From positions 248,001 to 312,000 of the forward strand of contig BDSI01000027.1 of the NCBI GenBank assembly GCA_003117195.1: DNA of 64,000 nt, given 5' to 3'. The DNA comes from Eudorina sp. 2006-703-Eu-15. Its lineage: Eukaryota > Chlorophyta > Chlorophyceae > Chlamydomonadales > Volvocaceae. This document shows positions 1-11,400 of the stretch, one piece after another. The notes under the pieces were generated by a model. The model did no database searches. It saw only the letters and a program-made list of their open reading frames with translations, and had not been told where the DNA came from. The stretch's first letter is position 1; every line of letters begins with the position of its first letter. Made by a program: the position numbers and the translations under genes.

Positions 1-2984
1 GCTCGACGAACGCGGCGGCGGTGGACGAGCGGCCAATCGCCACAACGCCCCATGGGCCTCTCCCGCCCCCAGCTCGGGTATTCGCGGGACAGCAGCACCC
101 CAAGCTGCTGGTCCGCCTGCGGCGGCGGCGGCGGCGGCTCCTGGCGGCTGCAGTGCCAGCTCCAGCCCAGAGGACAAGGCGGCCCAACTGTCCGTCAAGT
201 TGCTGTCGGATTACCTAAGCGCGGTTGCACGGCAGTACGGCATCAGTCGTACGGACGCTGCCGCCGGGGCAGGCGATGGGGAGGGCGGCCTGCCCGGCCC
301 GCCGCCCTCGCCGGGCGTGGTGCCGCTGGCCGCAGCGGTGCCCCGACTGCACCCCCACCACCAGCAGCAGTCCCCACAGCAGCTCCTCTCGCCCGGGAGC
401 GTGCGGAGCGAGGAGGAGCGGGAGGAGGGTGTGAGGCGGCTGGCGGCCATGTGGCAGGGCGCACTGGATATACTGGTGCCGGGGGCCACCTCGCATACGT
501 CGTACATGGTGGGTGTGACCCATGGGTCGGCGCTGGTATTGAGGGGTGACAACGTGACATGCACGGCGTGTGTGTGTGTATGTGTGTGTGTGTGTGTGTG
601 CGTGTGCGCCAATATTCTCGGGTGGCGGGGGGATTTCGTCAGGGAGGTGGGCGCCAGGCCGCAGGATGGGGACTAGGTGGGGGTGCCTGACCGTGGGGGC
701 GATACCACACCGCACGCTGGACACTGCCCACGGACTGACCGCCGACGGGTGGCGCACAAGCACGCTACTGGGTGCACCGCATGCTCCTCCCGGACCGCGC
801 CCACGAGGAGGCTCTGTCATTCCTTTTGACGCCAAGGGAGATTCCCACAGCCCCCTTGGCCCTGCAACCCATTTCTCGGAGTGCTCCCCTTTCATCGCCT
901 TGCAACCCGCGGCGCCCCACCCCGCCCGGTCCCAGGTCCGGTCCGCCAGCCTGGCCTGCCTGGGTGAGGTTCCGGAGCCGGTGTTCTCCAGCCTGCCGCC
1001 GCGTGTGCAGCAGCAGCTGCTGAGGCTGCTCAGTGACGCCGCCGCTGCGGACGCGGTCGCCGCGGTGCGCGCCGCCGCATGCAAAGCGTTGGGGGCCGCA
1101 GCCGCCTTCCCGGGGGTGCTGGCGCAGCCGCCGCTGAGCGACGGCGTCACGGCGGCGCTGCTGCCCTGCCAGCGCGACTCGGTTCTGTCCGTCCGCATCG
1201 CGGCGGGGTGGGCCGTCGCCAACCTGTGCGACGCCTACCGGCGCCACCTAGAGACCGCTGCTGCCAGTGCCGTCACGGCCGAGGCGGCGGCGGCGGACGC
1301 CGCAGCCGAAGAGGACCGGTGGCGGGCGGTCCGTGCGGAATCGCACGCGCATGCGTCGACATCCCAGTCGGCGGGTCAGAGGGAGGGAGGCACGGCGGCC
1401 ACGGCGACGGCGCCGCGGGGAACAGGGCTGAAGGCGGCGGCGGCGGCGGCGGTGCTGCAGCCGCACCACTACCGGCAGCTTGCGGCGCTGTGCGGTGCCG
1501 CAGTCACCTCCTTGCAGGACGCTGATAAGGTCCGGGCCAACGGCGTGCGCGCTGTTGGAAACCTGCTGTCGATGCTCACGCCGGACATGGCACCGGGGCT
1601 GGCGGCGGCTGTCGGCGGCGCCGCTGTTGCTGCCGCCGGCAGCGGCGGCAGCCCGGCGTGGGGGTCCGCGCCCCCCGGCGATGGGCATGCCAGGCCGGCG
1701 GCCGCCCGGGCTGAGAGTGGTGGTGGCGCGGGGTTCCAGTTGGACGGCTGGCTGGACACCTCGTTGATGTGCCTGCAGTCCGCGTTGACGACGGGCGGCA
1801 TGAAGGTGCAGTGGAACGCCTGCTACGCGGCTCACGGGCTGCTCCGGAACCAGGCGCTGATGACGCACCCGCGTGTGGCGGCCCGGGTGGCGCCGCTGCT
1901 GCTGCTGCTGGTCATGCTGGTGAGGGAGAGCGCCAACTTCAAGATCCGCACACACGCCGCGGCGGCGCTGGCGGCGCTGCCTACCCGGCAGGCGTACGGC
2001 GATGTCCTGCCGGACGCATTGCTGGTGGTGGCGGGCGCTTTGGAGAGCATAAGCAACGGCGCCGCCGCCGCCGCTGCCGCGGCGCCTGGCGCGGGGGGTA
2101 AGTCGGCCGGCGCCGGAGAGGGCGTCGGGACGGAGCCGGGCGACGGGGACGGCGATGGCGACGGCGGCGAGGGGCGCTTTCCGAACTTCCGCTACACGGT
2201 GGGCCTGTCGGTGCAGCTGCGCGCGACGCTGCTGCACCTGCTGGCGCTCGCGCAGCCTGCCGACGCGCGCCGGGCCCGGGAGGCGCTCGCCCGCCGCGCC
2301 GAGTTCCTGCACGGCTGCCTGCGCAAGCAGCTGGCGGAGGCGGCGCAGCCGCTGCGGGCCGCGCTGGCCGCCCGGGCGCAGGGCCGCGCCGAGTTCCTGT
2401 CCGGGTCTGGCGGCGCCGGGGAAGCCGGCGACCTGAGCAGCTGGGCGGGCAGTGGCTGGGGCCCCGGCAGTGGGGAGGGCCCGGTGGGCCGCGCGGGCCT
2501 GCAGGTGAAGCTGCCGGCGGACCCGTTCGGGCTGTCCGCGGGGCGCGGGTCTTCGCCGGGAGGGCCCGCAGCGGCCGGAGGGCTGGCGGGTCTGTTGGAG
2601 GGCCTGAGCCTGTCCGACAGCATCCCAGCTGGCGGCGTCGACCGGCCTGCTGGTCAGGAGACCGTGAGCGGCGGCGAAGCAGGATCCGCGGCGGTGTCGA
2701 CCAGCGGCGATGGCGGGTCACGGCCGTGGCGGGCCCCCTCTGACGGGGCGGGGGCCAGGGCTGTGGGGCTGTCGGTGCGCGTGAGCGGCGTCCCTGGCGC
2801 AGTTGGGTACGGGGGGGAGGAGGAGGAGGAGGTGCGGCGCGCTCGGGAGCGGGTGGCGGCGCTGGCGGCGCCGCTGCGCAGCTTCGCCGACCTGCTGTCG
2901 CAACTGGGCGCCTCGGGGGAGCCGCTGCTGTGCGACGTACGGCAGGCGCTCGCGCAGCTGCCCGAGGTCCCGGCAGGTCCCTGA
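1..2984 (+). CDS. HEATR6: HEAT repeat-containing protein 6-like (HEATR6), 3' part
   Basis: Two exons are visible: one from before base 1 to about 508, and one at 936-2984 that is phase 0 and exactly 683 codons with its TGA stop. The intron (509-935) carries a GT microsatellite and ends in a CCCAG acceptor. The second exon is a string of alpha-helical HEAT-like units (VRSASLACLGEV near its start). The block MKVQWNACYA, then NFKIRTHAAAALAALP, then FRYTVGLSVQLRATLLHLL resembles the conserved C-terminal core of HEATR6, which has KVRWNACYALG, NFKVRIRSAAAL and a similar Val-Ser-Leu-Arg helix. The family is a scaffold type of uncertain molecular role. Ala/Gly-rich inserts separate the helices, as is common in this algal group, and the C-terminus (ERVAALAAPLRSFADLL) is helical. 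The 5' end lies outside the window. The identification rests on motif memory, but the HEAT fold itself is clear. Confidence 0.75.
568..606. repeat. (GT)n microsatellite in HEATR6 intron
   Basis: This is a near-pure TG run with one TA interruption, inside the intron that joins the two HEATR6 exons. It creates spurious Cys/Val reading frames that should not be translated. Confidence 0.95.
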
Positions 2985-3799
2985 GGGGGTCGTCTCCGCC
3001 CACCGGACAGTGCGGGCCCTTGGGCGGTGCGGATGCGTGTTGTGTCGGGGGCTGCAGCTAGGACGGGTGTGACACGGCGGGGTATTGGTAGCAGCCGGGT
3101 CACACGAGGTGGCTGTGGTCCAGGCCAGGCTTCGGTGTTCTTCTAGACCTCGCGCGTTGTGGCAAACCCGATCCAGTGGTGTGGATCCAAATGTGTGGAC
3201 CCTATGTATGTACGCGAGAGGAGGACGGCGCGTGTGTGTGAAAGCGGGCCCGCTGTGTGTACCGTACTCTGTCATGCCGACCAGCGTCTTTCCGCGCATG
3301 TTACACCCGGAGAAAGAAAATCTCGTCAGATCACGTCCTCCCGCCTGGAGTCCCTGAAAGAGGTGCGCAGGGTCAAAAAAATGAACACCACCCTGTTTAA
3401 TGTCTTGAACGTAATAGCCACCACGGCATGCACACCTGCACTCACATCCAGCCCACTCGAGGTATTCTAATGGAGATCATCTATGGCGCCGCAGCATTTC
3501 GGCGGCAGCGCCGGAGTCATCGTGCCGCTATCCAAGATTACTTGGTTGCTTGCGGCACCTAGGTGTGCTATACTCCTATACACCTGCCGGGTGACGAATG
3601 AACAGTCAAGTTGCAATCTACACTTGCAACCGCCTTGGCACAGCAGACGTAGCTCTGTACTCCAACCCGCTCCAACCTACAGTCAACCAACGTCATTCCA
3701 GCAACTGAGCAAGTCATATAACTAACACACACTCGCACCCCCTTCCACTCCCTCAACCCTACGACTACACGCACGGCTGTGTTGCCAACACAACGCCCC
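2985..3799. other. Convergent intergenic region, HEATR6 3' / helicase 3'
   Basis: About 815 bases lie between two convergent stop codons and should hold both 3' UTRs. I saw no clear TGTAA polyadenylation signal on either strand, no repeat and no convincing reading frame. The middle part (about 3300-3720) is less GC-rich than the flanking exons. Confidence 0.6.
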
Positions 3800-6700
3800 C
3801 TACGGTGACCCCTCCGCCTCCGCAGCCGCTGTCCCCGCCCCGGGCTTCCCACTGTCGCGCTCTTGCCCTCCGTCCCCCCCTCTGACCTCCGACACGGACA
3901 TTCCCCGCGGCACGAACACGCCCTTCATGCGCTTGAGCTTCCTGCTGAAGGACCTGGCCCGGCTGAAGGCCGCCTCCAGCGGCACGCCCTCCGCGATGTA
4001 CTTGCGGATCACCTCCACCAGCGGCCGGTTGTGGTCCCGGTACAGGGAGGTCACGCGGCCGCTGTTGCCGGCGCGGGCGGTGCGGCCGATGCGGTGCAGG
4101 AAGTCGATCGTGTTGGGCGCAAAGTCCGCCTACGTGTGGGGCGGGGCACCACGGAGCACTTCTCAGGCCCGACGCAAACAAAGGCCACATGGCCGATGAA
4201 GGGGTGCGTTCTTACGACGAAAACCAAGAAGGCAGCCTGCGAGGCCGTGTCCTGTGTGTAGCGGAATGCCGCCCAACCTCGTACGGTGGGTGAACCCCAC
4301 ACAATCCCACATCACACCCCACACCACGCATCACACCCTACACCCCGCACCCCACACCACACACGTGCCACACCACACATGACCGCCGTCCTCACCTGCA
4401 CCACGTGCGTGATGCCCTGCACGTCCAGCCCTCGCGCCGCCGCGTCCGTGCACACCATCACCGTGCCGTCCTGCTCCCGGAGCGCCTGCAGCGCCGTCGC
4501 CTGCTCCGGCTTGGGCCGGCTCTTGTGGTACACCACGTGCGGCACGTGCCCGCCCGACAGCAGCTCCGAGACGGTGTCCGCGGAGGAGGCGTCCGCCGCG
4601 AAGATGAGGGTCTTGCCGCGACGGGCCTGGTAGTCCGGGTCGCTGCGGACCACGTCCAGCAGCGTCACACCGAACGACGGGTCGTCCACCTGCAGCCGCA
4701 CAGGTCGCCACGGGGCCGCCAGCGGCGGCAGGAGGAGGCGGAGGCGGCGATGGTGACCGACGTGTCCAGACACAACCGACTCAGCCGTCTGGCCCCCCAG
4801 ATGTCGTTTGGGACGGGAAGCCAGAAACCCTTGCTGTGGGAGTGCTCGTGTAGCACATGCCGGACCGCACATACCACCGCTTCCCCGCGGCGCATGTTCG
4901 GTTCCTTGCCAACCACATTCTAAGTTACGGCCCCTAAGACAACGTTTCGAACCTTACCTATACCCTATTTCATAAAGGCAAAATCCCAACCGGGTGAAAA
5001 AGCCCGTCAGCCCCCCACCTAGCCTCCAAAGGTGTCGTTACCTGGTGCCAGGCGTGTGCCACCTGCGGCTTGCTCAGATGCAGCAGCTCCGTGGACACCC
5101 AGGTGGCGTCCGGGTACCATTTCTGGATTTGGGATCCAACGTCGGAGTAGGTGATGGTGGGCATCGTCGCCGCGGCGAAAATATACTGCCGGCGCCAGTA
5201 CGGGCCGTACTTGGCGTTCGGGTCCAGCGCGCGCTTGGGCCGGTAGCCCTCCGCCAGCATGGCCGTGACACCGCCTGCGCGGGAGTGGGTGACGAGAAAG
5301 GTCCGGGATGTGACTTGACGGGTAGTACAAGCCGCTCGTTCGCTTGTGGTGACTGACGCCACACCTGCCACCCATCAGCATATTGGCATATTGCGCATGG
5401 ACTCCGCGATTCCATCGTCGGGCCACGGTTGCCGCTGTAGTTCAAGGCCAGACTCTTAGTTAGGTTGAGGCGAGCAAAGCCACACAAACCCTAGAGGCAT
5501 CCCTCAGCAGTACGCCGCCTCTCGTACCTCTCCAGCCCGCCACCTTGATGTCCCGAGGCAATCGGTCGAACTCGGACTTATCCGCCATGCCCAGCTCCTC
5601 CAGCAGCTTGGCCTCCACCCGCCGCCGGTCCGCCACCTTGAACAGCTGCAGGTGCATTCCCCCGGGGTGCATGGCGTCGGCTGATGGGACACCTTCCGAT
5701 CCGTGGACGAAGGCACGACACCACGGCCACATTCCCAGCACACCCCGTGTTTTTACCCGTCCTCCACCGCGAGATCCGCGAGAATGGTGGAGCGCTGCCA
5801 GCCTGGCCGGAGGCAGGGCCTCGTAACCCTTGGCGATGCGGTGACGAGTCCAGTAAAGCTTAGGATTGCCGGCCCTGAAAGTGCCAGCGATGTGCTTCAA
5901 GCGCCCCAGCCCTAGGCAAACCCATTGGAAGTCTGCGACGCCGCATGCGGCTGCTTTGCCGCGGGAGCTCACCGTGAGGATCTGCTCCGTCGCCTTGATG
6001 TACCCATTGCCCAGCAGCAGGTCCGCCTCGTCCACAATGACATGCCGCACCCGAGCCTGCAGACAGGCAAGGACCGGTGCACCCGTTCGTTCTTCCAGCA
6101 CCTCACGTGGCGCATCACGGCCTTACCGTATCTACCACGACCGCCATTCCTCAACCTCCCCGGCATGCCGCCCTGGCAGGCAGGACACGCCGTCTCATAC
6201 CCCGACGGACCGTTCACGCCCACATCAACGCATTACACTCTTTCACGACGCCGTGCCTCCCCGACCCAGGGACAAGCGAACAGCCTCCGTGCGGTCATCA
6301 CAGCCCGGACCGGACGCACACAACGTCCTCCTCCCCCCTGGCTCGCACCTGCATCCCCTCTTCGGTCCACAGCCACCCGTACGCCCCCGACGTATCGCTG
6401 ATGATGGTCAGCAACCCCGCCGGTGTGGCCACGATGACATCCGGGGCGTCGAACGGCGGCGGGTTGCCGCTATTGATGAGCGCCGCGGTCAGCAGCTCCT
6501 CGCCATCAGGGGAACGCAGCCCGTTGACGGCCGCGACTATTTGTTGGCAGAGCGCCACGTTCGGGCACAGCACCAGTGCGTGGTAGCGCCGCGGGACGGC
6601 CCTGGAGGGGCGGACGCGGATGTCGTCACCAATGTGCCCCGCGGTGAAACCCCATGTGTATCCATGTACAAGCTTGCACACGGGGATGAGGTCCCCCGTT

Positions 6701-7744
6701 GATGGGGACCCGCAGGAGGACCACGTTTGGTTCCGCGTGAACAACGATAACGCCTCGGAATCATAGGAATCCCGCATCAGCTGCGCTCACATGCCGGAGA
6801 GGCGTGAGTCGACCCGACAGTGGACCCGACAGCCACGATGGCAACGAACAGCCCGTGCCCGCCGGGCGCCTGACTCGGTTTTCGCGGACCATCTGAGCAT
6901 CGCAATGCCGTGTCGCACCTGCTACGAGTGGAATTGCCATTTGTTCCTTCGCCAGCCTGTTGCTGCTCCTCTTGCTGCTGCTGCTGTTGCTGCTGCATGG
7001 CCGCTCTCTGCTTCAGCATCAGGTGTGCAATGGGGACCAGGTAGGACAGGGTCTTCCCGCTGCCTGTCTCCGCGGTGATGACCACGTTGCGGCCCCGCAG
7101 GATGTGCGGAGCTGCGAGCTCCTGCGAGGAAGCGGACATAGCACATGAGCGGCCAACTAGTTACGGAGTATCGGCGGACTTCAAGGGCCGCTGAGCGTGT
7201 GAAACGTACAGGCTGCACGGCGAGTCGCAGCGTCGTCAAACCGAAACGGCCCGCCAATGCGAAGCGAAGCCACAAGGCGGTGTCTACGGGCACGCGAATG
7301 GCCGTCGGTTGTCACGGCAGGGCGCGCTGTATGCCCAGGTCACGGCAACGCGTGTGTGTCCTTCGGTAGGCAAGGCAGGAGTGCGAACCATGCAGGTGCC
7401 ATACCTAAGTCCGAAACAAGCCCGTATGCCGCGCGCTTGCCTGCAGCGCGTGTGTGTATGTGCGTGTACCCTCCGAAGGACTCCCCAGTGTTCCCCACCT
7501 GGACTTTCGAGGGCCGTCTGAATCCGGAAGCCTCGAGCGCATCCCGAAGCCCCGGGGATACTTCTAGGCCAGCAAAACTGTTATGGGTGTTCGAGAAGAA
7601 GTGGCTGTCGCCAGAGGTTGCAGGATCTGCGGCCACGGCTACGGCCTCCAAGCGGGGAACCTTGTTTATTCGCTTCTTTGACGCTGCGTAGCCCCGAGCG
7701 GGCACAAGCGCGTGCTGCGCCGCCAACGGGATACCCGACACCAT
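3800..7744 (-). CDS. DEAD-box ATP-dependent RNA helicase, organellar RH22-like
   Basis: Eight phase-consistent exons give 586 aa: 7744-7499, 7121-6919, 6601-6349, 6056-5973, 5645-5528, 5274-5042, 4689-4396, 4129-3800. The ATG at 7744 opens a basic, Ser/Ala-rich leader that looks like an organelle transit peptide. Visible motifs in order are the Q motif (GFRRPSKVQ, residues 74-82), Walker A (AETGSGKT, 99-106), VIVATPAG, DEAD (243-246), FAAATMP near 330 in place of the usual SAT, CTDAAARGLDV, and HRIGRTARAG near 490. The block after HRIGRTARAG (VTSLYRDHNRPLVEVIRKYI, then AFSRARSF) resembles plant RH22, a plastid helicase needed for large-ribosomal-subunit assembly. A run of eight Gln plus EE and QQQ sits between motifs I and Ia. 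The role would be RNA unwinding in ribosome biogenesis. Family membership is certain; the RH22 orthology and organelle targeting are inferred. Confidence 0.88.
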
Positions 7745-8416
7745 TATTGTTGGTGGGGCCGGAGGACGGCATAACGAAGGCAATGTAGGGAGCAATTGTG
7801 CAGCTGTAAATATATGCGTTCGACTTGCTGCACTGGATGTTCCTAATGCGTGTTGCATTTTGGTTGTTAAGTGTCCTGACGAGTTCGCAACGCGGCACAG
7901 AAAACGAATCATGCGGATTATACATCCATATGAAATTATGTCATGAATCGAAGGAAAGAGTGCAGCAAAAGGTGTTTTCCCGTTCTTGCGGTACTGGTCG
8001 TTCAAACAATCCGAACGACAGGTCGCCCTGGTCGCAGACTGCTATGCGGCATGAGCTGAGCGAACAACGAACTTCAGTGTTTCACTACACTATATGGCGA
8101 TGAGGTCAAACCTATCGTTGTGGTTATAATTGGCTAGGCCTTCTTGACGCAGCCTCCTTCAACCATGCCACTGAAGCCCGAGTTCGGCCACAGATGAATG
8201 ATACGGAAGAATGACAAGCGTAAGCAAACCAACATATCAGGACTGACTGGATTTTGTCGGGCCACCTTGCCGACGTTTGGACCATCTTGCTGTCCTGTCC
8301 AACGCAGCTTGCCAAACAGCAAGGGCCTATCAAGCGGCAAGCCTCCTTGGGAAATGGAGAACGCAGCTTGAAGACAGGGTAGGAATAGAAGCCTGGTTGC
8401 CCTGCCATCTGCTGCA
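7745..8416. promoter_or_regulatory. Divergent promoter region, helicase and formin
   Basis: About 670 bases separate two divergent start codons (helicase ATG at 7744 on minus, formin ATG at 8417 on plus), so both promoters and 5' UTRs should lie here. The stretch is clearly more AT-rich than its surroundings and includes a TAAATATA run near 7806. No motif could be assigned to either gene with confidence. An in-frame Met upstream of 7744 exists, so the helicase leader could be longer. Confidence 0.45.
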
Positions 8417-11400
8417 ATGTGTGACGTGCTTGCTACGGAATGCAGGAGTTATGCTGTTAGGTACAGCAAGTCCAGTGGTAACAGGTCCGGTGGCAATGCC
8501 GGTGCTGAGCTGTCGGAGTGTGAGCGGCCTGACTTGGACTTTTCCCTGACCGGGCCCGCGACCAGCACGGCCAGCGGCTCCACAAATGGCGCACAGCTTC
8601 CAGTCTCGGGATCAGGCAAACTCTCCATCACGACATCAGCGCTTTCGACAGCCGCCACTCAGACAGACCAGGAGAACGTCGTGCCAGGCACCCCTCCCAC
8701 ACCGCAAGCCACTGGCGCCACCAGCTTAAAGTTGGCCGACGGGGTTGATGGGCCCACTGTGTTCGGCGGGCCTCGGAGCGGGCTGCCAGGCCCACCTCCC
8801 GCCCTTGCACATGTACTTGCAAAGTACAACGGCGCAGTGTCGGGCAGCTCAGCCATAAAGGAGCTGGTTCAGGCAACTGGGAACGGCATCACAGACGCCC
8901 TTGGCTCAGGCTTATCCACGGCCGCGAAAGGACGTGGCCCGGTAAAGCCGGTGACGACATGGCGGACGAGGTATGATAATTGCTCTCAAGCTGTCAGGCA
9001 ACAGGGATCTGGCGTGCACACCCGTTCATCATTGTTGCCTCCACCGGCCGTCTGCATGTCCTTGCTCGTCACACCCTCAAGCCCTGCATGTTGCGCTGCA
9101 ACGCTTTGTTCTTCTAATTAGCTGTGGGTCACCGTGCAGGAGCTACAACCGCAACATGGAGAGTGAGGTCACACTGAAGCTAAAACTCAAATCATATGCT
9201 TCAATCGCCGTCCAGGTAACCTGTATCCCTGCATGCCGGTGCATAGCTGGTGGATTTCGTTCCTATTTCATAGGTCTGGACGCCACTTCCATGATGAGTG
9301 GAGCGGTATGATGTCGGGGCTTATGCTGCATCATGCCGATACCATCCCCGAAACCGTTGCCGCTTTGCGCAGATCGTCTTCACGGACCGGGTGTCCCTGC
9401 CAAATCTGCTCCGATTCTCTCACTCGGCCGGCCACAATGGTCCATTCAAGCAGCTGGGCAGCGATGTGTCCCTGGCAGCCGACTCGGAGCCCCGGCTGAA
9501 GCAGACCTACCTGCTGGGGTCGCAGCACATGCCCCTTATGCAATATCTGCGCATCACTCTGGTCGGCCACCTGAACCTGCCGGCTGCAGGCGCGTGCAGG
9601 GTCATGTCCATAGGCCATGCTCGTTCCTTGCCTACCTGTGTTGGGATTGGTTGAGGGAAAAGAGTATAGCAGCAAAGCCCGAGCCTTTGGGGTCGCACGA
9701 GCCCGGGCCGAGCATCACTCCAGCTCTACCAGGACATACCGCCACGCAGCAATATGTGCCAATTACCGATGTTCACCTTGAATAACCTCATGGGCCCCTG
9801 TATTCAATGTTCATGGACGAGCCGCATGCTTACGCGTATTGAGCAACTGCCCTCTGTACTGAATGACCTTTCCTGGTTCTCCTTCAGCAGGGGTGCACGA
9901 CGTGCGGACGCTGGACGTCCTGGTGCCCAGCCCGCAGCCCAGCTTGCACTTGGCCGTGCCAGTTGTCGGCGTCAGCGCTGACGCTGCAGGCGCGCACTCG
10001 CCGCCCCCGCCCTTCATGCGCGTGCTCAACGGCGGACCGCTCATGTACCGGGTGACCTCGCCGCTGCCCTCCCCGCTCCAGACCGCGAACGTTCGCTACA
10101 CCAGCCCGGCAATGGGCGGGCGGCCGCGGTACGAGCCGCAGCCGACAACGTCCTCCATCACCACCACCACAGAGCCCAGTCGGACGGAGGTGCGCGACAA
10201 GGCGGGCTGGAAGCCCCAGCCGCGGCTGGTTGACACGGCCAGCTCCCGCGCACACGCCGCAGCCCAGTTCGAGGCGCAACAGCAGCAGCTACAGCAGCAG
10301 ATGCAGCAGCAGCTGTACCAGCCGCTCGTCCGGGGACAGAGCTACCCAGTGCCTTCCGGGGGGCCGGCGCGCGCGCGGGTGCATCCCGACGCCTTTTCAA
10401 GGTCACTGATGGGGCTCGGGGCCAAAGCTGCAGCGCACCACGGCGCAGTCGGGGTGACAGGTGTTGAACCGCAGGTCGTCGGCCGTTTGGTCGGCACGAC
10501 GGGAATCCCCGCAGGCCCTGTCGCCGCAGCTGGCGGCGGTGTCCCGGTAAGCGCCTTCGCCGCAGCCGCTGGCGCCGTGAACGATGGCGGCAACGATGGC
10601 GGCAACACCAGTGGCATCCCACGGCTGGGCCTGGGGCTCGGCTCGGGCAAGCGACGTTCGGGCTGCTCCATGCGCAGGTTCATGCAGCTCCACACGCCCA
10701 TCCCGGAGGTATCGGAGAGCAACCTCGCGACACCGTTGGAAGAGGACGACACGGGCAGTTCTGCGGCGGTGGTGCAGCCACGCCTGCTGCGCCTTGTTGA
10801 CACATGCGACTCGACACGCAGCCACCAGGATGACAGCGTGCACGCGAACAGTGAAGTGAGCCCTCTTCGGCCGATGCCGAACCTGGCTGCGGCGTGCGAC
10901 GGCGCCCGGCCGTCATTGCCAGTCTCTGCGGGGACAAGGGCGGCGACTGGCAGCCCGACTACCCAGTACGACACGGACGATGATGAGGTTGTACGGGGAA
11001 GCACCAGTCAACACGGCGGCAGCGAGGACGAGGACGACGCGGAGTGCAGCTCTGGCGCAGGCGCTGAGTACCAGAAACAGCGGCTACGCAGCAGCAGAAG
11101 CGCCGGCTCCAGGCGCATCCCGAGTGTGGGCAGCTCACGTGGTCAGCCAGTCGGTGCGCGCACCGCCACCACCACCACCACCATTAGCCCTGGGCCGGAG
11201 ACAGCCGCCCCTGAAGCGCCCGGCGCCGCCGCGGCGGGCTTGCAGGCGGCTGCCGAGGCGGACGAGCTGACAGTCGTGCGGAAGTACGCCATCTCCGCAC
11301 TTGACAAGATGCTGGGGCACACCCCGAACTCGCAGCGCATCCGCTCGAGGCTGCCCTCCATGTCGCTCCCCGAGGCCATGCAGGAGTACCTGCAGCGCAC

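Noticed and set aside
570..935. HEATR6 reading frame beginning in the GT repeat
   Set aside because: The open frame upstream of 936 runs through a microsatellite and an intron with a proper CCCAG acceptor; coding resumes at VRSASLACL.
1248..3003. Long minus-strand Arg/Pro-rich frames opposite HEATR6
   Set aside because: The plus strand carries recognisable HEAT repeats; the antisense frames have no motif and are composition shadows.
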